This document shows positions 12,466 to 26,500 of a stretch of 64,000 bases of DNA, piece after piece. Position numbers and translations under genes: made by a program. Source of the DNA: Glandiceps talaboti (Eukaryota; Hemichordata; Enteropneusta; Spengelidae); NCBI RefSeq assembly GCF_964340395.1, contig NC_135567.1, positions 6,465,899 to 6,529,898 on the forward strand, read 5' to 3'. The first letter of the stretch is position 1. The number at the start of each line of letters is the position of its first letter. Under the pieces are notes generated by a model. The model worked only from the letters and a program-made list of their open reading frames with translations. It made no database searches and was not told the DNA's origin.

Positions 12466-13887
12466 TACATACATGTACATCGTCTGATATTTTAATTCAC
12501 AGTGTTTTTTGTGACCGGCGCCTGTCAGCAGACTCTGCCATTTTTTTCATCATTCCATTGTATTTAAACCTTGTACTTGACATTTCGCAATATTTATAAT
12601 TCTCAACAAAATACCTCAACATAATACCTCAACATGCCTCACTTCGCTCGTACTCAAAGCAGCCCCGCACGTAGTCCTGCTTGCATACGGAGGAATTCGG
12701 GACTCGATTCTGACAATTGTCCCTCCCCCTCCGGTGTTTAGAGTCAAGTCAGTAATACAGACTCGTGCACCCGAGGACTACCCGGGTACCCCGCGCGGTA
12801 TGATCACTGACACTGATGACATGATGAGAGAGAACCTTTTCGGATTTACATGTAAAACGGGGAAAGATACGCAAAACATAATGCAAAGTCTGAAGCCAAA
12901 TTAAAGTTGTAATTATTTTAATTATTTTTACTTGCCAAATATTTGCATTTTGGAAAGGCATGTGAACTGTCGGCCATATTTAAACTTCAACCGCATGCCT
13001 GGCATGCCCTTCCTTACGCAAGTTGTCTGAATTCTGGTTCACTGTCATTCCAAATTGCACGACAATATAGAATTAACCACAAGTTACATGTTATCTGAAA
13101 ACATCACACTTTTATAGTGGGTCTGAAGTGTGATTTTAGTGAGTACTAAGAACGTCCTGTGTTGATACTCAAGATACTTGCTGTGGAAAATCGCTCGGTC
13201 GAATGAGGTCACCTTCAGCTTCTGGTCGAATCGGGATAGAGTATGCAAATGAGGATGTTGCGGATTGGCTGATAATGTAGAAGGGTGCAGAATTGGATTT
13301 GAAGTTTACAACCCTGTTTCGAACAAACGCTTGTCATTTGGGCGCCCAATGCGTAGAATTATGACTATAGCACATATTACATTGCTTGTTTGACGTCAAT
13401 AGTGTCTTTTGAAAAGTGGCAGTTTACTTAAAGTCTCGTCGACTGATTTCCAATATGGCGTCGGTCATTATGCTCATTAACATATTCATTTTTTTTTCAA
13501 ATTACAAAAAAAAAATCATAAAAAATAAAAATGAGGATGTGCTGACTTGAAATTAACAAATCTGAGTAAGCTACCCCCTGCGCATCAACACGCCAGATAT
13601 CAAAGCAATCTAATAAGAGGTTTTCAAGGAGTTGATGAAAATGACATTTTATGAAAAAAAATCATAAAAAATTGAAAATGGCACAGATCAACTTGGCATG
13701 AACAAATCTGAATAGCCTCCCCCCAGGGAACATGCACACCAAATATCGAAGAATTCCGACTGTCACTTATGGAGTAGATAGTAAAAATATAAAAGTTTGA
13801 CGGACACCTATGATTCACTCTACTCTCTATACCTCAATACCCACCTATACCTAAAGCTACGCTTTCAGCTTTCGCTGACAGCGGAGC
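12466..13887. other. CpG-richer stretch and a diverged ~145-bp repeat pair; no gene recognised
   Basis: Around 12640-12800 CpG is more frequent than elsewhere. CTGCTTGCATACGG near 12678 also occurs, with variants, at about 39368, 39850-39870 (inverted) and 54483, so it belongs to a dispersed repeat. At 13495-13760 two diverged ~145-bp blocks share AAAATCATAAAAAAT and AACAAATCTGA. The stretch ends with a small inverted motif (CAGCTTTCGCTGACAGCGGAG). Confidence 0.4.
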
Positions 13888-13890
13888 TAA

Positions 13891-13929
<39 letters not shown>

Positions 13930-13949
13930 ACAGATAAATAAATAAATAA

Positions 13950-14036
<87 letters not shown>
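13888..14036. repeat. (AAAT)n microsatellite
   Basis: TAAA/AAAT repeats of about 150 bp with two interruptions near 13930-13950. Confidence 0.95.
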
Positions 14037-14756
14037 AAATAAACAGAAAAACCTAAATAAATATACATGGGATTCTAAATGCCAATTGTCTTCAATTCAC
14101 CAACATTCTGAGCCATGTAGCTATTATGGATAACTATCAATAAACATATATGTATGTATATACCGGTCTCTGAATGAGAGAATATAGGATATATTTCTAT
14201 ATATACCATCTATATGTTGTTAGTATAAATAGGATATATAGAAACAAATAGTCTATTATTTCAATAGTATACAGACATGTATATACATATAGACATGTTT
14301 ACAGACAGTTATCCATGAGTTTAAAATGATCTTTCATTTAACCATGCATATTTAGTTATTCTTTATTTATTTATTTACTTGTTTGTTTGTTTGTTCGTTT
14401 GATTGCAACACGGTTTCTGTGCTCCCTGTGCACAAACATGAAGTAGTGGGTTCTTGCTTGTGTCATTAATAATTTCAGTACTAAACTGATAATTTACTAA
14501 AACCCCAATTTGTTCTTGTTTTATAACATACATATATTTTTAATTTTGTTCTTCACATTTTTGCTCTGTCATTTTTTTAATAAAACTGTTGATATTACAT
14601 TGCACCAGGCCTTGATATCATTGAGTTGAGCCCAAAATGTTGACCAATGCTTGATTTTCATGGTATTTTACTAGCCTATACTTTAGTTTACTATTAAGTT
14701 AAATAGAAATACTCAACTGACAATTTCCTATGCCATTAAAACAGATTCACATTTAT
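14037..14756. other. No recognisable feature
   Basis: AT-rich sequence with short TATA-rich runs. No exon, RNA gene or repeat family is recognised. Confidence 0.5.
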
Positions 14757-15461
14757 TGAGCAGATTGGGTTGAAATTTAATGGGAACATTCATAGTACAT
14801 GATTATCCCATCAGTGATATGCAAATTACAGGTTGTTGCTAAGGGTGTGGTCATGGTTGCCAGGGCCAATTTTGTCAAATTGTTTTGAAGAAAATCTGCA
14901 GAATAACACTTCAGAGACATCGCACCAAGTTTCAGACTCATTGGGCAAGTACTTTTTGAGATATAAGTTTTTGACCAAAAATGAACATTTTTACACCTAA
15001 TTTGCATATCACTCATGGAATCATTGCATGCTTGATATTTCTTCGTCCATACATCCCTAGATGCATTCCAGTTAAATTTCAGCCCAATCTGCTCAGTGGT
15101 TTTGGAATTATAGAATTTTGACCAAAAAGACACATTTCAGCCCTAATTTGCATATCACTGATGGGACCAGCATATCATGAACAATTGTTAGTAAAAACAC
15201 CCTGAAGAATGTTTCAACTAAATTTCAGCCCAATCTGCCCTGTAGTTTTTGAGTTTAAGTTTTTTGACCAAAAACCACATTTTATTACTTACAAACTGGT
15301 GGTAAGATCGTTTTAATTTGATCAATTTCCCAACTAGACACCCAAGGTAATGAACCCACCTAATATCATGGCAATCGGTTCAGCGGTTTTTGACTTTAAG
15401 TCGTTTACACACACACACACACACATACACACACACAGACAGACAGACAGACAGACAGGCG

Positions 15462-15500
<39 letters not shown>

Positions 15501-15533
15501 GCCAGATGAACCTCAGTTCAGATGTGCTAATAA
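14757..15533 (+). repeat. Family A copy with an inverted leading segment
   Basis: Positions 14832-15533 follow the forward family A order (GTTGCTAAGGGTGTGGTC, TTTCAGCCCAATCTG, (AC)n, (GACA)n, tail near TTCAGATGTGCTA). The preceding 14757-14831 is the reverse complement of an internal family A segment (GCAGATTGGG-TGAAATTTAATGGGA). The copy is therefore a head-to-head rearrangement. Confidence 0.65.
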
Positions 15534-16539
15534 AATCATATGCAGGTCTCTCATGTTTATTTCTCATCGGACCCAAAGGCCAAAATGCACAGAGAGATTT
15601 TCTCACTAAGTGCCACATGGGAAAAGTCAGGCTAAAAAAAATTCATACAGTTTGATTCAAGTGTCTGTAGGCTAAACAATTAAGAAATATTATTCGGTCA
15701 GTGTGCTGTGACCAAAATATGTCCCTACACATCTTAGACATAATTTAATAATACATACTTATGAAGTCATGTGTGAATCTGAAATTTGACACACAAAAAA
15801 GAGTAAACAGAAATACCACTGAGTATGACTGTGTACCATGTTATAACTTATATGTACATGTCAAATACACATCTGTATGGACAACACCATAAGTCGGTAA
15901 ATTATGATTGGATGGCATGGCTCACACATATTTTGGCTACCATGGTTACAAGATTAGACAGTAATTAGAGTCAATTTTAGACTAAATAACTGTTTATATA
16001 CATATACTAAAACCTGGGCTGAACCATAGGGCTGCACAGAGCAATGAGCCAGGCTCTGTGGTTGGATTCATGGGCTGGGCTGCTGGGATGGGCACCTGGA
16101 CTCTTGAAAAATGAAACTGAAATACTGTCAATAAAATGGACCTTACACTACTGTAAAAGTCATTTTCTTTTTGTCTGCTATTCCTTGAAGCACTGATACA
16201 AATATTGAAGTCAAATTAGGGAATACGAATACTCACTATTTATTAGGGGGCATTTCTCATAACACTTTTTGTTTCCTATATAAGGGAATGACCATATTGA
16301 TGGAGAGGATACAATAATCAGGGCTAAAATTTGGAAAAAAATTACCCAGCTTGAAGTACAAATTTTGGCAGTATATTTGGATAATGTAACATCTACAGAT
16401 AGGCCTTCAGAAAACTGATGTTGCCCCTCTGGATTCTCTTGTGCAAACTCACTATACTTCTATCAGATATGACTGGTAAAGCTGTAAGTCAGTCAGAATA
16501 TAGCCAAACATACATTCTTTCCAAAAAACATGAAAAAGT
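15534..16539. other. No recognisable feature
   Basis: AT-rich intronic-type sequence. Only short open frames occur and no repeat family is recognised. Confidence 0.5.
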
Positions 16540-17504
16540 ATATATGAAGTTGCTTTATACCCTAGCAACAAAACTGTTACCAAGACAACTGCTGTCAATA
16601 TCCCCAACTACACCAAAGGTGTTAATATACTAAATGTGAAAGTGCTATTGATATGATGTAAATGTTTGTATATAATGTTTTGGGGACAACCAATTCACTG
16701 ATTACATGATTATTTCGATCCAAGGTCAAGGTCATTGTCAAAAAAATCAAGGTCATCTTAATTTTTTGCAATTATTAAAACACTGTCGGAATCTTTTCTA
16801 TTGCTAACATCAGACATGAACTTTACAGATGAAAATCGCTCAGAAAATAGCGAATTATATAGTTTTTTTTAGAAAAATAAAGCAAAGGCATATGCAGAGT
16901 TGTTTTTATTATAAACTTCTGTTACCAAGACAACTGGTATCGGGATCACCAAAATGTAAAATTACCGAATATCACAGGGTCACGAAGTGCCACAGATATG
17001 ATGCAAGTGTCTATATATTAGTTTTAGAGGACGGGCAACTCACTTATCACCTGATCTTTTCGATCCAAGGTCAAGGTCATAGTCTAATTACAAGGTCACC
17101 TCAATTTTCCACTTTTATCGAAACACCCACATTAGTTTTTTGCTATAAACTACTGCAGACTTGACCTGTAAGGCCGAAAATCAGATTACAAATTATATAG
17201 TCTGTCATAAATATTGTAGCAAAGGTATATTTAGGGTTAACTTACTATGGGATAAGGGAACTGGCACCTTACAACCAAGTACTAAACTAAGACAGCTACT
17301 CATACTTTATTGACATCTAACACACAAAAACGTTCAACATTCCATACATATTGCCTCAAATTTGATATTGACCTTCATTTGATTGGTAAATTAGGATGAT
17401 ATAGGATTGGTTAGCAAACTAGTAAACATTTTTTGAACTTGAGATTAACTAATTTGACTTAACTTTATTGTTTATGAAGATTACAGTCAAGATCCCAAAT
17501 TGGA
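16540..17504 (-). repeat. Family D repeat, reverse-oriented copy abutting the satellite
   Basis: Its reverse complement matches 40168-40244 joined to 41231-41800. Shared blocks include CGATCCAAGGTCAAGGTCAT, GGACGGGCAACTCACTTAT (variants), CCATAGTAAG, and GACTCAAGCT at the very edge of the satellite. The family B insertion present in the 40-kb copy is absent here, so this is an empty site. It runs directly into the 17-bp array. Confidence 0.8.
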
Positions 17505-20500
17505 CTCAAGCTCAGAGTATATTCAAGCTCAGAGTATATTCAAGCTCAGTGTATATTCAAGCTCAGTGTATATTCAAGCTCAGTGTATATTCAAGCTCAG
17601 TGTATATTCAAGCTCAGAGTATATTCAAGCTCAGTGTATATTCAAGCTCAGTGTATATTCAAGCTCAGAGTATATTCAAGCTCAGTGTATATTCAAGCTC
17701 AGTGTATATTCAAGCTCAGTGTATATTCAAGCTCAGAGTATATTCAAGCTCAGAGTATATTCAAGCTCAGTGTATATTCAAGCTCAGTGTATATTCAAGC
17801 TCAGTGTATATTCAAGCTCAGTGTATATTCAAGCTCAGTGTATATTCAAGCTCAGAGTATATTCAAGCTCAGTGTATATTCAAGCTCAGTGTATATTCAA
17901 GCTCAGTGTATATTCAAGCTCAGTGTATATTCAAGCTCAGAGTATATTCAAGCTCAGGGTATATTCAAGCTCAGAGTATATTCAAGCTCAGTGTATATTC
18001 AAGCTCAGTGTATATTCAAGCTCAGTGTATATTCAAGCTCAGTGTATATTCAAGCTCAGTGTATATTCAAGCTCACTGTATATTCAAGCTCAGTGTATAT
18101 TCAAGCTCAGTGTATATTCAAGCTCAGTGTATATTCAAGCTCAGTGTATATTCAAGCTCAGTGTATATTCAAGCTCAGTGTATATTCAAGCTCAGTGTAT
18201 ATTCAAGCTCAGTGTATATTCAAGATCAGAGTATATTCAAGCTCAGAGTATATTCAAGCTCAGTGTATATTCAAGCTCAGTGTATATTCAAGCTCAGTGT
18301 ATATTCAAGCTCAGAGTATATTCAAGCTCAGTGTATATTCAAGCTCAGTGTATATTCAAGCTCAGTGTATATTCAAGCTCAGTGTATATTCAAGCTCAGA
18401 GTATATTCAAGCTCAGGGTATATTCAAGCTCAGGGTATATTCAAGCTCAGTGTATATTCAAGCTCAGTGTATATTCAAGCTCAGTGTATATTCAAGCTCA
18501 GTGTATATTCAAGCTCAGTGTATATTCAAGCTCAGTGTATATTCAAGCTCAGTGTATATTCAAGCTCAGTGTATATTCAAGCTCAGTGTATATTCAAGCT
18601 CAGAGTAAATTCAAGCTCAGTGTATATTCAAGCTCAGAGTATATTCAAGCTCAGTGTATATTCAAGCTCAGTGTATATTCAAGCTCAGTGTATATTCAAG
18701 CTCAGAGTATATTCAAGCTCAGAGTATATTCAAGCTCAGTGTATATTCAAGCTCAGTGTATATTCAAGCTCAGTGTATATTCAAGCTCAGAGTATATTCA
18801 AGCTCAGAGTATATTCAAGCTCAGAGTATATTCAAGCTCAGAGTATATTCAAGCTCAGAGTATATTCAAGCTCAGTGTATATTCAAGCTCAGTGTATATT
18901 CAAGCTCAGAGTATATTCAAGCTGAGTGTATATTCAAGCTCAGTGTATATTCAAGCTCAGAGTATATTCAAGCTCAGTGTATATTCAAGCTCAGAGTATA
19001 TTCAAGCTCAGTGTATATTCAAGCTCAGTGTATATTCAAGCTCAGTGTATATTCAAGCTCAGAGTATATTCAAGCTCAGTGTATATTCAAGCTCAGTGTA
19101 TATTCAAGCTCAGTGTATATTCAAGCTCAGAGTATATTCAAGCTCAGTGTATATTCAAGCTCAGTGTATATTCAAGCTCAGTGTATATTCAAGCTCAGAG
19201 TATATTCAAGCTCAGTGTATATTCAAGCTCAGAGTATATTCAAGCTCAGTGTATATTCAAGCTCAGTGTATATTCAAGCTCAGTGTATATTCAAGCTCAG
19301 TGTATATTCAAGCTCAGTGTATATTCAAGCTCAGAGTATATTCAAGCTCAGTGTATATTCAAGCTCAGTGTATATTCAAGCTCAGTGTATATTCAAGCTC
19401 AGTGTATATTCAAGCTCAGTGTATATTCAAGCTCAGAGTATATTCAAGCTCAGTGTATATTCAAGCTCAGTGTATATTCAAGCTCAGTGTATATTCAAGC
19501 TCAGTGTATATTCAAGCTCAGAGTATATTCAAGCTCAGTGTATATTCAAGCTCAGTGTATATTCAAGCTCAGAGTATATTCAAGCTCAGAGTATATTCAA
19601 GCTCAGTGTATATTCAAGCTCAGTGTATATTCAAGCTCAGAGTATATTCAAGCTCAGAGTATATTCAAGCTCAGAGTATATTCAAGCTCAGAGTATATTT
19701 AAGCTCAGTGTATATTCAAGCTCAGAGTATATTCAAGCTCAAAGTATATTCAAGCTCAGTGTATATTCAAGCTCAGTGTATATTTAAGCTCAGTGTATAT
19801 TCAAGCTCAGTGTATATTCAAGCTCAGTGTATATTCAAGCTCAGTGTATATTTAAGCTCAGTGTATATTCAAGCTCAGTGTATATTCAAGCTCAGAGTAT
19901 ATTCAAGCTCAGAGTATATTCAAGCTCAGTGTATATTCAAGCTCAGTGTATATTCAAGCTCAATGTATATTCAAGCTCAGAGTATATTCAAGCTCAGAGT
20001 ATATTCAAACTCAGTGTATATTCAAGCTCAGTGTATATTCAAGCTCAGATTATATTCAAGCTTAGAGTATATTCAAGCTCAGTGTATATTCAAGCTCAGT
20101 GTATATTCAAGCTCAGTGTATATTCAAGCTCAGAGTATATTCAAGCTCAGAGTATATTCAAGCTCAGAGTATATTCAAGCTCAGAGTATATTCAAGCTCA
20201 GTGTATATTCAAGCTCAGTGTATATTCAAGCTCAGAGTATATTCAAGCTCAGTGTATATTCAAGCTCAGTGTATATTCAAGCTCAGAGTATAGTCAAGCT
20301 CAGTGTATATTCAAGCTCAGAGGATATTCAAGCTCAGAGTATATTCAAGCTCAGAGTATATTCAAGCTCAGTGTATATTCAAGCTCAGTGTATATTCAAG
20401 CTCAGAGTATATTCAAGCTCAGTGTATATTCAAGCTCAGTGTATATTCAAGCTCAGAGTATAGTCAAGCTCAGTGTATATTCAAGCTCAGAGGATATTCA

Positions 20501-23500
20501 AGCTCAGTGTATATTCAAGCTCAGTGTATATTCAAGCTCAGTGTATATTCAAGCTCAGTGTATATTCAAGCTCAGTGTATATTCAAGCTCAGTGTATATT
20601 CAAGCTCAGTGTATATTCAAGCTCAGAGTATATTCAAGCTCAGTGTATATTCAAGCTCAGTGTATATTCAAGCTCAGTGTATATTCAAGCTCAGTGTATA
20701 TTCAAGCTCAGTGTATATTCAAGCTCAGTGTATATTCAAGCTCAGTGTATATTCAAGCTCAGAGTATATTCAAGCTCAGAGTATATTCAAGCTCAGTGTA
20801 TATTCAAGCTCAGTGTATATTCAAGCTCAGTGTATATTCAAGCTCAGTGTATATTCAAGCTCAGAGTATATTCAAGCTCAGTGTATATTCAAGCTCAGTG
20901 TATATTCAAGCTCAGAGTATATTCAAGCTCAGTGTATATTCAAGCTCAGAGTATATTCAAGCTCAGTGTATATTCAAGCTCAGTGTATATTCAAGCTCAG
21001 TGTATATTCAAGCTCAGAGTATATTCAAGCTCAGTGTATATTCAAGCTCAGAGTATATTCAAGCTCAGGGTATATTCAAGCTCAGTGTATATTCAAGCTC
21101 AGTGTATATTCAAGCTCAGTGTATATTCAAGCTCAGTGTATATTCAAGCTCAGTGTATATTCAAGCTCAGTGTATATTCAAGCTCAGTGTATATTCAAGC
21201 TCAGTGTATATTCAAGCTCAGTGTATATTCAAGCTCAGAGTAAATTCAAGCTCAGTGTATATTCAAGCTCAGAGTATATTCAAGCTCAGTGTATATTCAA
21301 GCTCAGTGTATATTCAAGCTCAGAGTATATTCAAGCTCAGAGTATATTCAAGCTCAGTGTATATTCAAGCTCAGTGTATATTCAAGCTCAGTGTATATTC
21401 AAGCTCAGAGTATATTCAAGCTCAGAGTATATTCAAGCTCAGAGTATATTCAAGCTCAGAGTATATTCAAGCTCAGAGTATATTCAAGCTCAGTGTATAT
21501 TCAAGCTCAGTGTATATTCAAGCTCAGAGTATATTCAAGCTGAGTGTATATTCAAGCTCAGTGTATATTCAAGCTCAGAGTATATTCAAGCTCAGTGTAT
21601 ATTCAAGCTCAGAGTATATTCAAGCTCAGTGTATATTCAAGCTCAGTGTATATTCAAGCTCAGTGTATATTCAAGCTCAGAGTATATTCAAGCTCAGTGT
21701 ATATTCAAGCTCAGTGTATATTCAAGCTCAGTGTATATTCAAGCTCAGAGTATATTCAAGCTCAGTGTATATTCAAGCTCAGTGTATATTCAAGCTCAGT
21801 GTATATTCAAGCTCAGAGTATATTCAAGCTCAGTGTATATTCAAGCTCAGAGTATATTCAAGCTCAGTGTATATTCAAGCTCAGTGTATATTCAAGCTCA
21901 GTGTATATTCAAGCTCAGTGTATATTCAAGCTCAGTGTATATTCAAGCTCAGAGTATATTCAAGCTCAGTGTATATTCAAGCTCAGTGTATATTCAAGCT
22001 CAGTGTATATTCAAGCTCAGTGTATATTCAAGCTCAGAGTATATTCAAGCTCAGTGTATATTCAAGCTCAGTGTATATTCAAGCTCAGTGTATATTCAAG
22101 CTCAGTGTATATTCAAGCTCAGAGTATATTCAAGCTCAGTGTATATTCAAGCTCAGTGTATATTCAAGCTCAGAGTATATTCAAGCTCAGAGTATATTCA
22201 AGCTCAGTGTATATTCAAGCTCAGTGTATATTCAAGCTCAGAGTATATTCAAGCTCAGTGTATATTCAAGCTCAGAGTATATTCAAGCTCAGTGTATATT
22301 CAAGCTCAGTGTATATTCAAGCTCAGTGTATATTCAAGCTCAGAGTATATTCAAGCTCAGTGTATATTCAAGCTCAGAGTATATTCAAGCTCAGGGTATA
22401 TTCAAGCTCAGTGTATATTCAAGCTCAGTGTATATTCAAGCTCAGTGTATATTCAAGCTCAGTGTATATTCAAGCTCAGTGTATATTCAAGCTCAGTGTA
22501 TATTCAAGCTCAGTGTATATTCAAGCTCAGTGTATATTCAAGCTCAGAGTAAATTCAAGCTCAGTGTATATTCAAGCTCAGAGTATATTCAAGCTCAGTG
22601 TATATTCAAGCTCAGTGTATATTCAAGCTCAGTGTATATTCAAGCTCAGAGTATATTCAAGCTCAGAGTATATTCAAGCTCAGTGTATATTCAAGCTCAG
22701 TGTATATTCAAGCTCAGTGTATATTCAAGCTCAGAGTATATTCAAGCTCAGAGTATATTCAAGCTCAGAGTATATTCAAGCTCAGAGTATATTCAAGCTC
22801 AGAGTATATTCAAGCTCAGTGTATATTCAAGCTCAGTGTATATTCAAGCTCAGAGTATATTCAAGCTGAGTGTATATTCAAGCTCAGTGTATATTCAAGC
22901 TCAGAGTATATTCAAGCTCAGTGTATATTCAAGCTCAGAGTATATTCAAGCTCAGTGTATATTCAAGCTCAGTGTATATTCAAGCTCAGTGTATATTCAA
23001 GCTCAGAGTATATTCAAGCTCAGTGTATATTCAAGCTCAGTGTATATTCAAGCTCAGTGTATATTCAAGCTCAGAGTATATTCAAGCTCAGTGTATATTC
23101 AAGCTCAGTGTATATTCAAGCTCAGTGTATATTCAAGCTCAGAGTATATTCAAGCTCAGTGTATATTCAAGCTCAGAGTATATTCAAGCTCAGTGTATAT
23201 TCAAGCTCAGTGTATATTCAAGCTCAGTGTATATTCAAGCTCAGTGTATATTCAAGCTCAGTGTATATTCAAGCTCAGAGTATATTCAAGCTCAGTGTAT
23301 ATTCAAGCTCAGTGTATATTCAAGCTCAGTGTATATTCAAGCTCAGTGTATATTCAAGCTCAGTGTATATTCAAGCTCAGAGTATATTCAAGCTCAGTGT
23401 ATATTCAAGCTCAGTGTATATTCAAGCTCAGTGTATATTCAAGCTCAGTGTATATTCAAGCTCAGAGTATATTCAAGCTCAGTGTATATTCAAGCTCAGT

Positions 23501-26500
23501 GTATATTCAAGCTCAGAGTATATTCAAGCTCAGAGTATATTCAAGCTCAGTGTATATTCAAGCTCAGTGTATATTCAAGCTCAGAGTATATTCAAGCTCA
23601 GAGTATATTCAAGCTCAGAGTATATTCAAGCTCAGAGTATATTTAAGCTCAGTGTATATTCAAGCTCAGAGTATATTCAAGCTCAGAGTATATTCAAGCT
23701 CAGTGTATATTCAAGCTCAGTGTATATTTAAGCTCAGTGTATATTCAAGCTCAGTGTATATTCAAGCTCAGTGTATATTCAAGCTCAGTGTATATTCAAG
23801 CTCAGTGTATATTCAAGCTCAGTGTATATTCAAGCTCAGAGTATATTCAAGCTCAGAGTATATTCAAGCTCAGTGTATATTCAAGCTCAGTGTATATTCA
23901 AGCTCAATGTATATTCAAGCTCAGAGTATATTCAAGCTCAGAGTATATTCAAACTCAGTGTATATTCAAGCTCAGTGTATATTCAAGCTCAGATTATATT
24001 CAAGCTTAGAGTATATTCAAGCTCAGTGTATATTCAAGCTCAGTGTATATTCAAGCTCAGTGTATATTCAAGCTCAGAGTATATTCAAGCTCAGTGTATA
24101 TTCAAGCTCAGAGTATATTCAAGCTCAGGGTATATTCAAGCTCAGTGTATATTCAAGCTCAGTGTATATTCAAGCTCAGTGTATATTCAAGCTCAGTGTA
24201 TATTCAAGCTCAGTGTATATTCAAGCTCAGTGTATATTCAAGCTCAGTGTATATTCAAGCTCAGTGTATATTCAAGCTCAGTGTATATTCAAGCTCAGTG
24301 TATATTCAAGCTCAGAGTAAATTCAAGCTCAGTGTATATTCAAGCTCAGAGTATATTCAAGCTCAGTGTATATTCAAGCTCAGTGTATATTCAAGCTCAG
24401 AGTATATTCAAGCTCAGAGTATATTCAAGCTCAGTGTATATTCAAGCTCAGTGTATATTCAAGCTCAGTGTATATTCAAGCTCAGAGTATATTCAAGCTC
24501 AGAGTATATTCAAGCTCAGAGTATATTCAAGCTCAGAGTATATTCAAGCTCAGTGTATATTCAAGCTCAGTGTATATTTAAGCTCAGTGTATATTCAAGC
24601 TCAGTGTATATTCAAGCTCAGAGTATATTCAAGCTCAGAGTATATTCAAGCTCAGTGTATATTCAAGCTCAGTGTATATTCAAGCTCAATGTATATTCAA
24701 GCTCAGAGTATATTCAAGCTCAGAGTATATTCAAACTCAGTGTATATTCAAGCTCAGTGTATATTCAAGCTCAGATTATATTCAAGCTTAGAGTATATTC
24801 AAGCTCAGTGTATATTCAAGCTCAGTGTATATTCAAGCTCAGTGTATATTCAAGCTCAGAGTATATTCAAGCTCAGTGTATATTCAAGCTCAGAGTATAT
24901 TCAAGCTCAGAGTATATTCAAGCTCAGTGTATATTCAAGCTCAGTGTATATTCAAGCTCAGTGTATATTCAAGCTCAGAGTATATTCAAGCTCAGAATAT
25001 ATTCAAGCTCAGAGTATATTCAAGCTCAGAGTATATTCAAGCTCAGAGTATATTCAAGCTCAGTGTATATTCAAGCTCAGTGTATATTTAAGCTCAGTGT
25101 ATATTCAAGCTCAGTGTATATTCAAGCTCAGAGTATATTCAAGCTCAGAGTATATTCAAGCTCAGTGTATATTCAAGCTCAGTGTATATTCAAGCTCAAT
25201 GTATATTCAAGCTCAGAGTATATTCAAGCTCAGAGTATATTCAAACTCAGTGTATATTCAAGCTCAGTGTATATTCAAGCTCAGATTATATTCAAGCTCA
25301 GAGTATATTCAAGCTCAGTGTATATTCAAGCTCAGTGTATATTCAAGCTCAGAGTATATTCAAGCTCAGTGTATATTCAAGCTCAGAGTATATTCAAGCT
25401 CAGGGTATATTCAAGCTCAGTGTATATTCAAGCTCAGTGTATATTCAAGCTCAGTGTATATTCAAGCTCAGTGTATATTCAAGCTCAGTGTATATTCAAG
25501 CTCAGTGTATATTCAAGCTCAGTGTATATTCAAGCTCAGTGTATATTCAAGCTCAGTGTATATTCAAGCTCAGAGTAAATTCAAGCTCAGTGTATATTCA
25601 AGCTCAGAGTATATTCAAGCTCAGTGTATATTCAAGCTCAGTGTATATTCAAGCTCAGTGTATATTCAAGCTCAGAGTATATTCAAGCTCAGAGTATATT
25701 CAAGCTCAGTGTATATTCAAGCTCAGTGTATATTCAAGCTCAGTGTATATTCAAGCTCAGAGTATATTCAAGCTCAGAGTATATTCAAGCTCAGAGTATA
25801 TTCAAGCTCAGAGTATATTCAAGCTCAGAGTATATTCAAGCTCAGTGTATATTCAAGCTCAGTGTATATTCAAGCTCAGAGTATATTCAAGCTGAGTGTA
25901 TATTCAAGCTCAGTGTATATTCAAGCTCAGAGTATATTCAAGCTCAGTGTATATTCAAGCTCAGAGTATATTCAAGCTCAGTGTATATTCAAGCTCAGTG
26001 TATATTCAAGCTCAGTGTATATTCAAGCTCAGAGTATATTCAAGCTCAGTGTATATTCAAGCTCAGTGTATATTCAAGCTCAGTGTATATTCAAGCTCAG
26101 AGTATATTCAAGCTCAGTGTATATTCAAGCTCAGTGTATATTCAAGCTCAGTGTATATTCAAGCTCAGAGTATATTCAAGCTCAGTGTATATTCAAGCTC
26201 AGAGTATATTCAAGCTCAGTGTATATTCAAGCTCAGTGTATATTCAAGCTCAGTGTATATTCAAGCTCAGTGTATATTCAAGCTCAGTGTATATTCAAGC
26301 TCAGAGTATATTCAAGCTCAGTGTATATTCAAGCTCAGTGTATATTCAAGCTCAGTGTATATTCAAGCTCAGTGTATATTCAAGCTCAGTGTATATTCAA
26401 GCTCAGAGTATATTCAAGCTCAGTGTATATTCAAGCTCAGTGTATATTCAAGCTCAGTGTATATTCAAGCTCAGTGTATATTCAAGCTCAGAGTATATTC

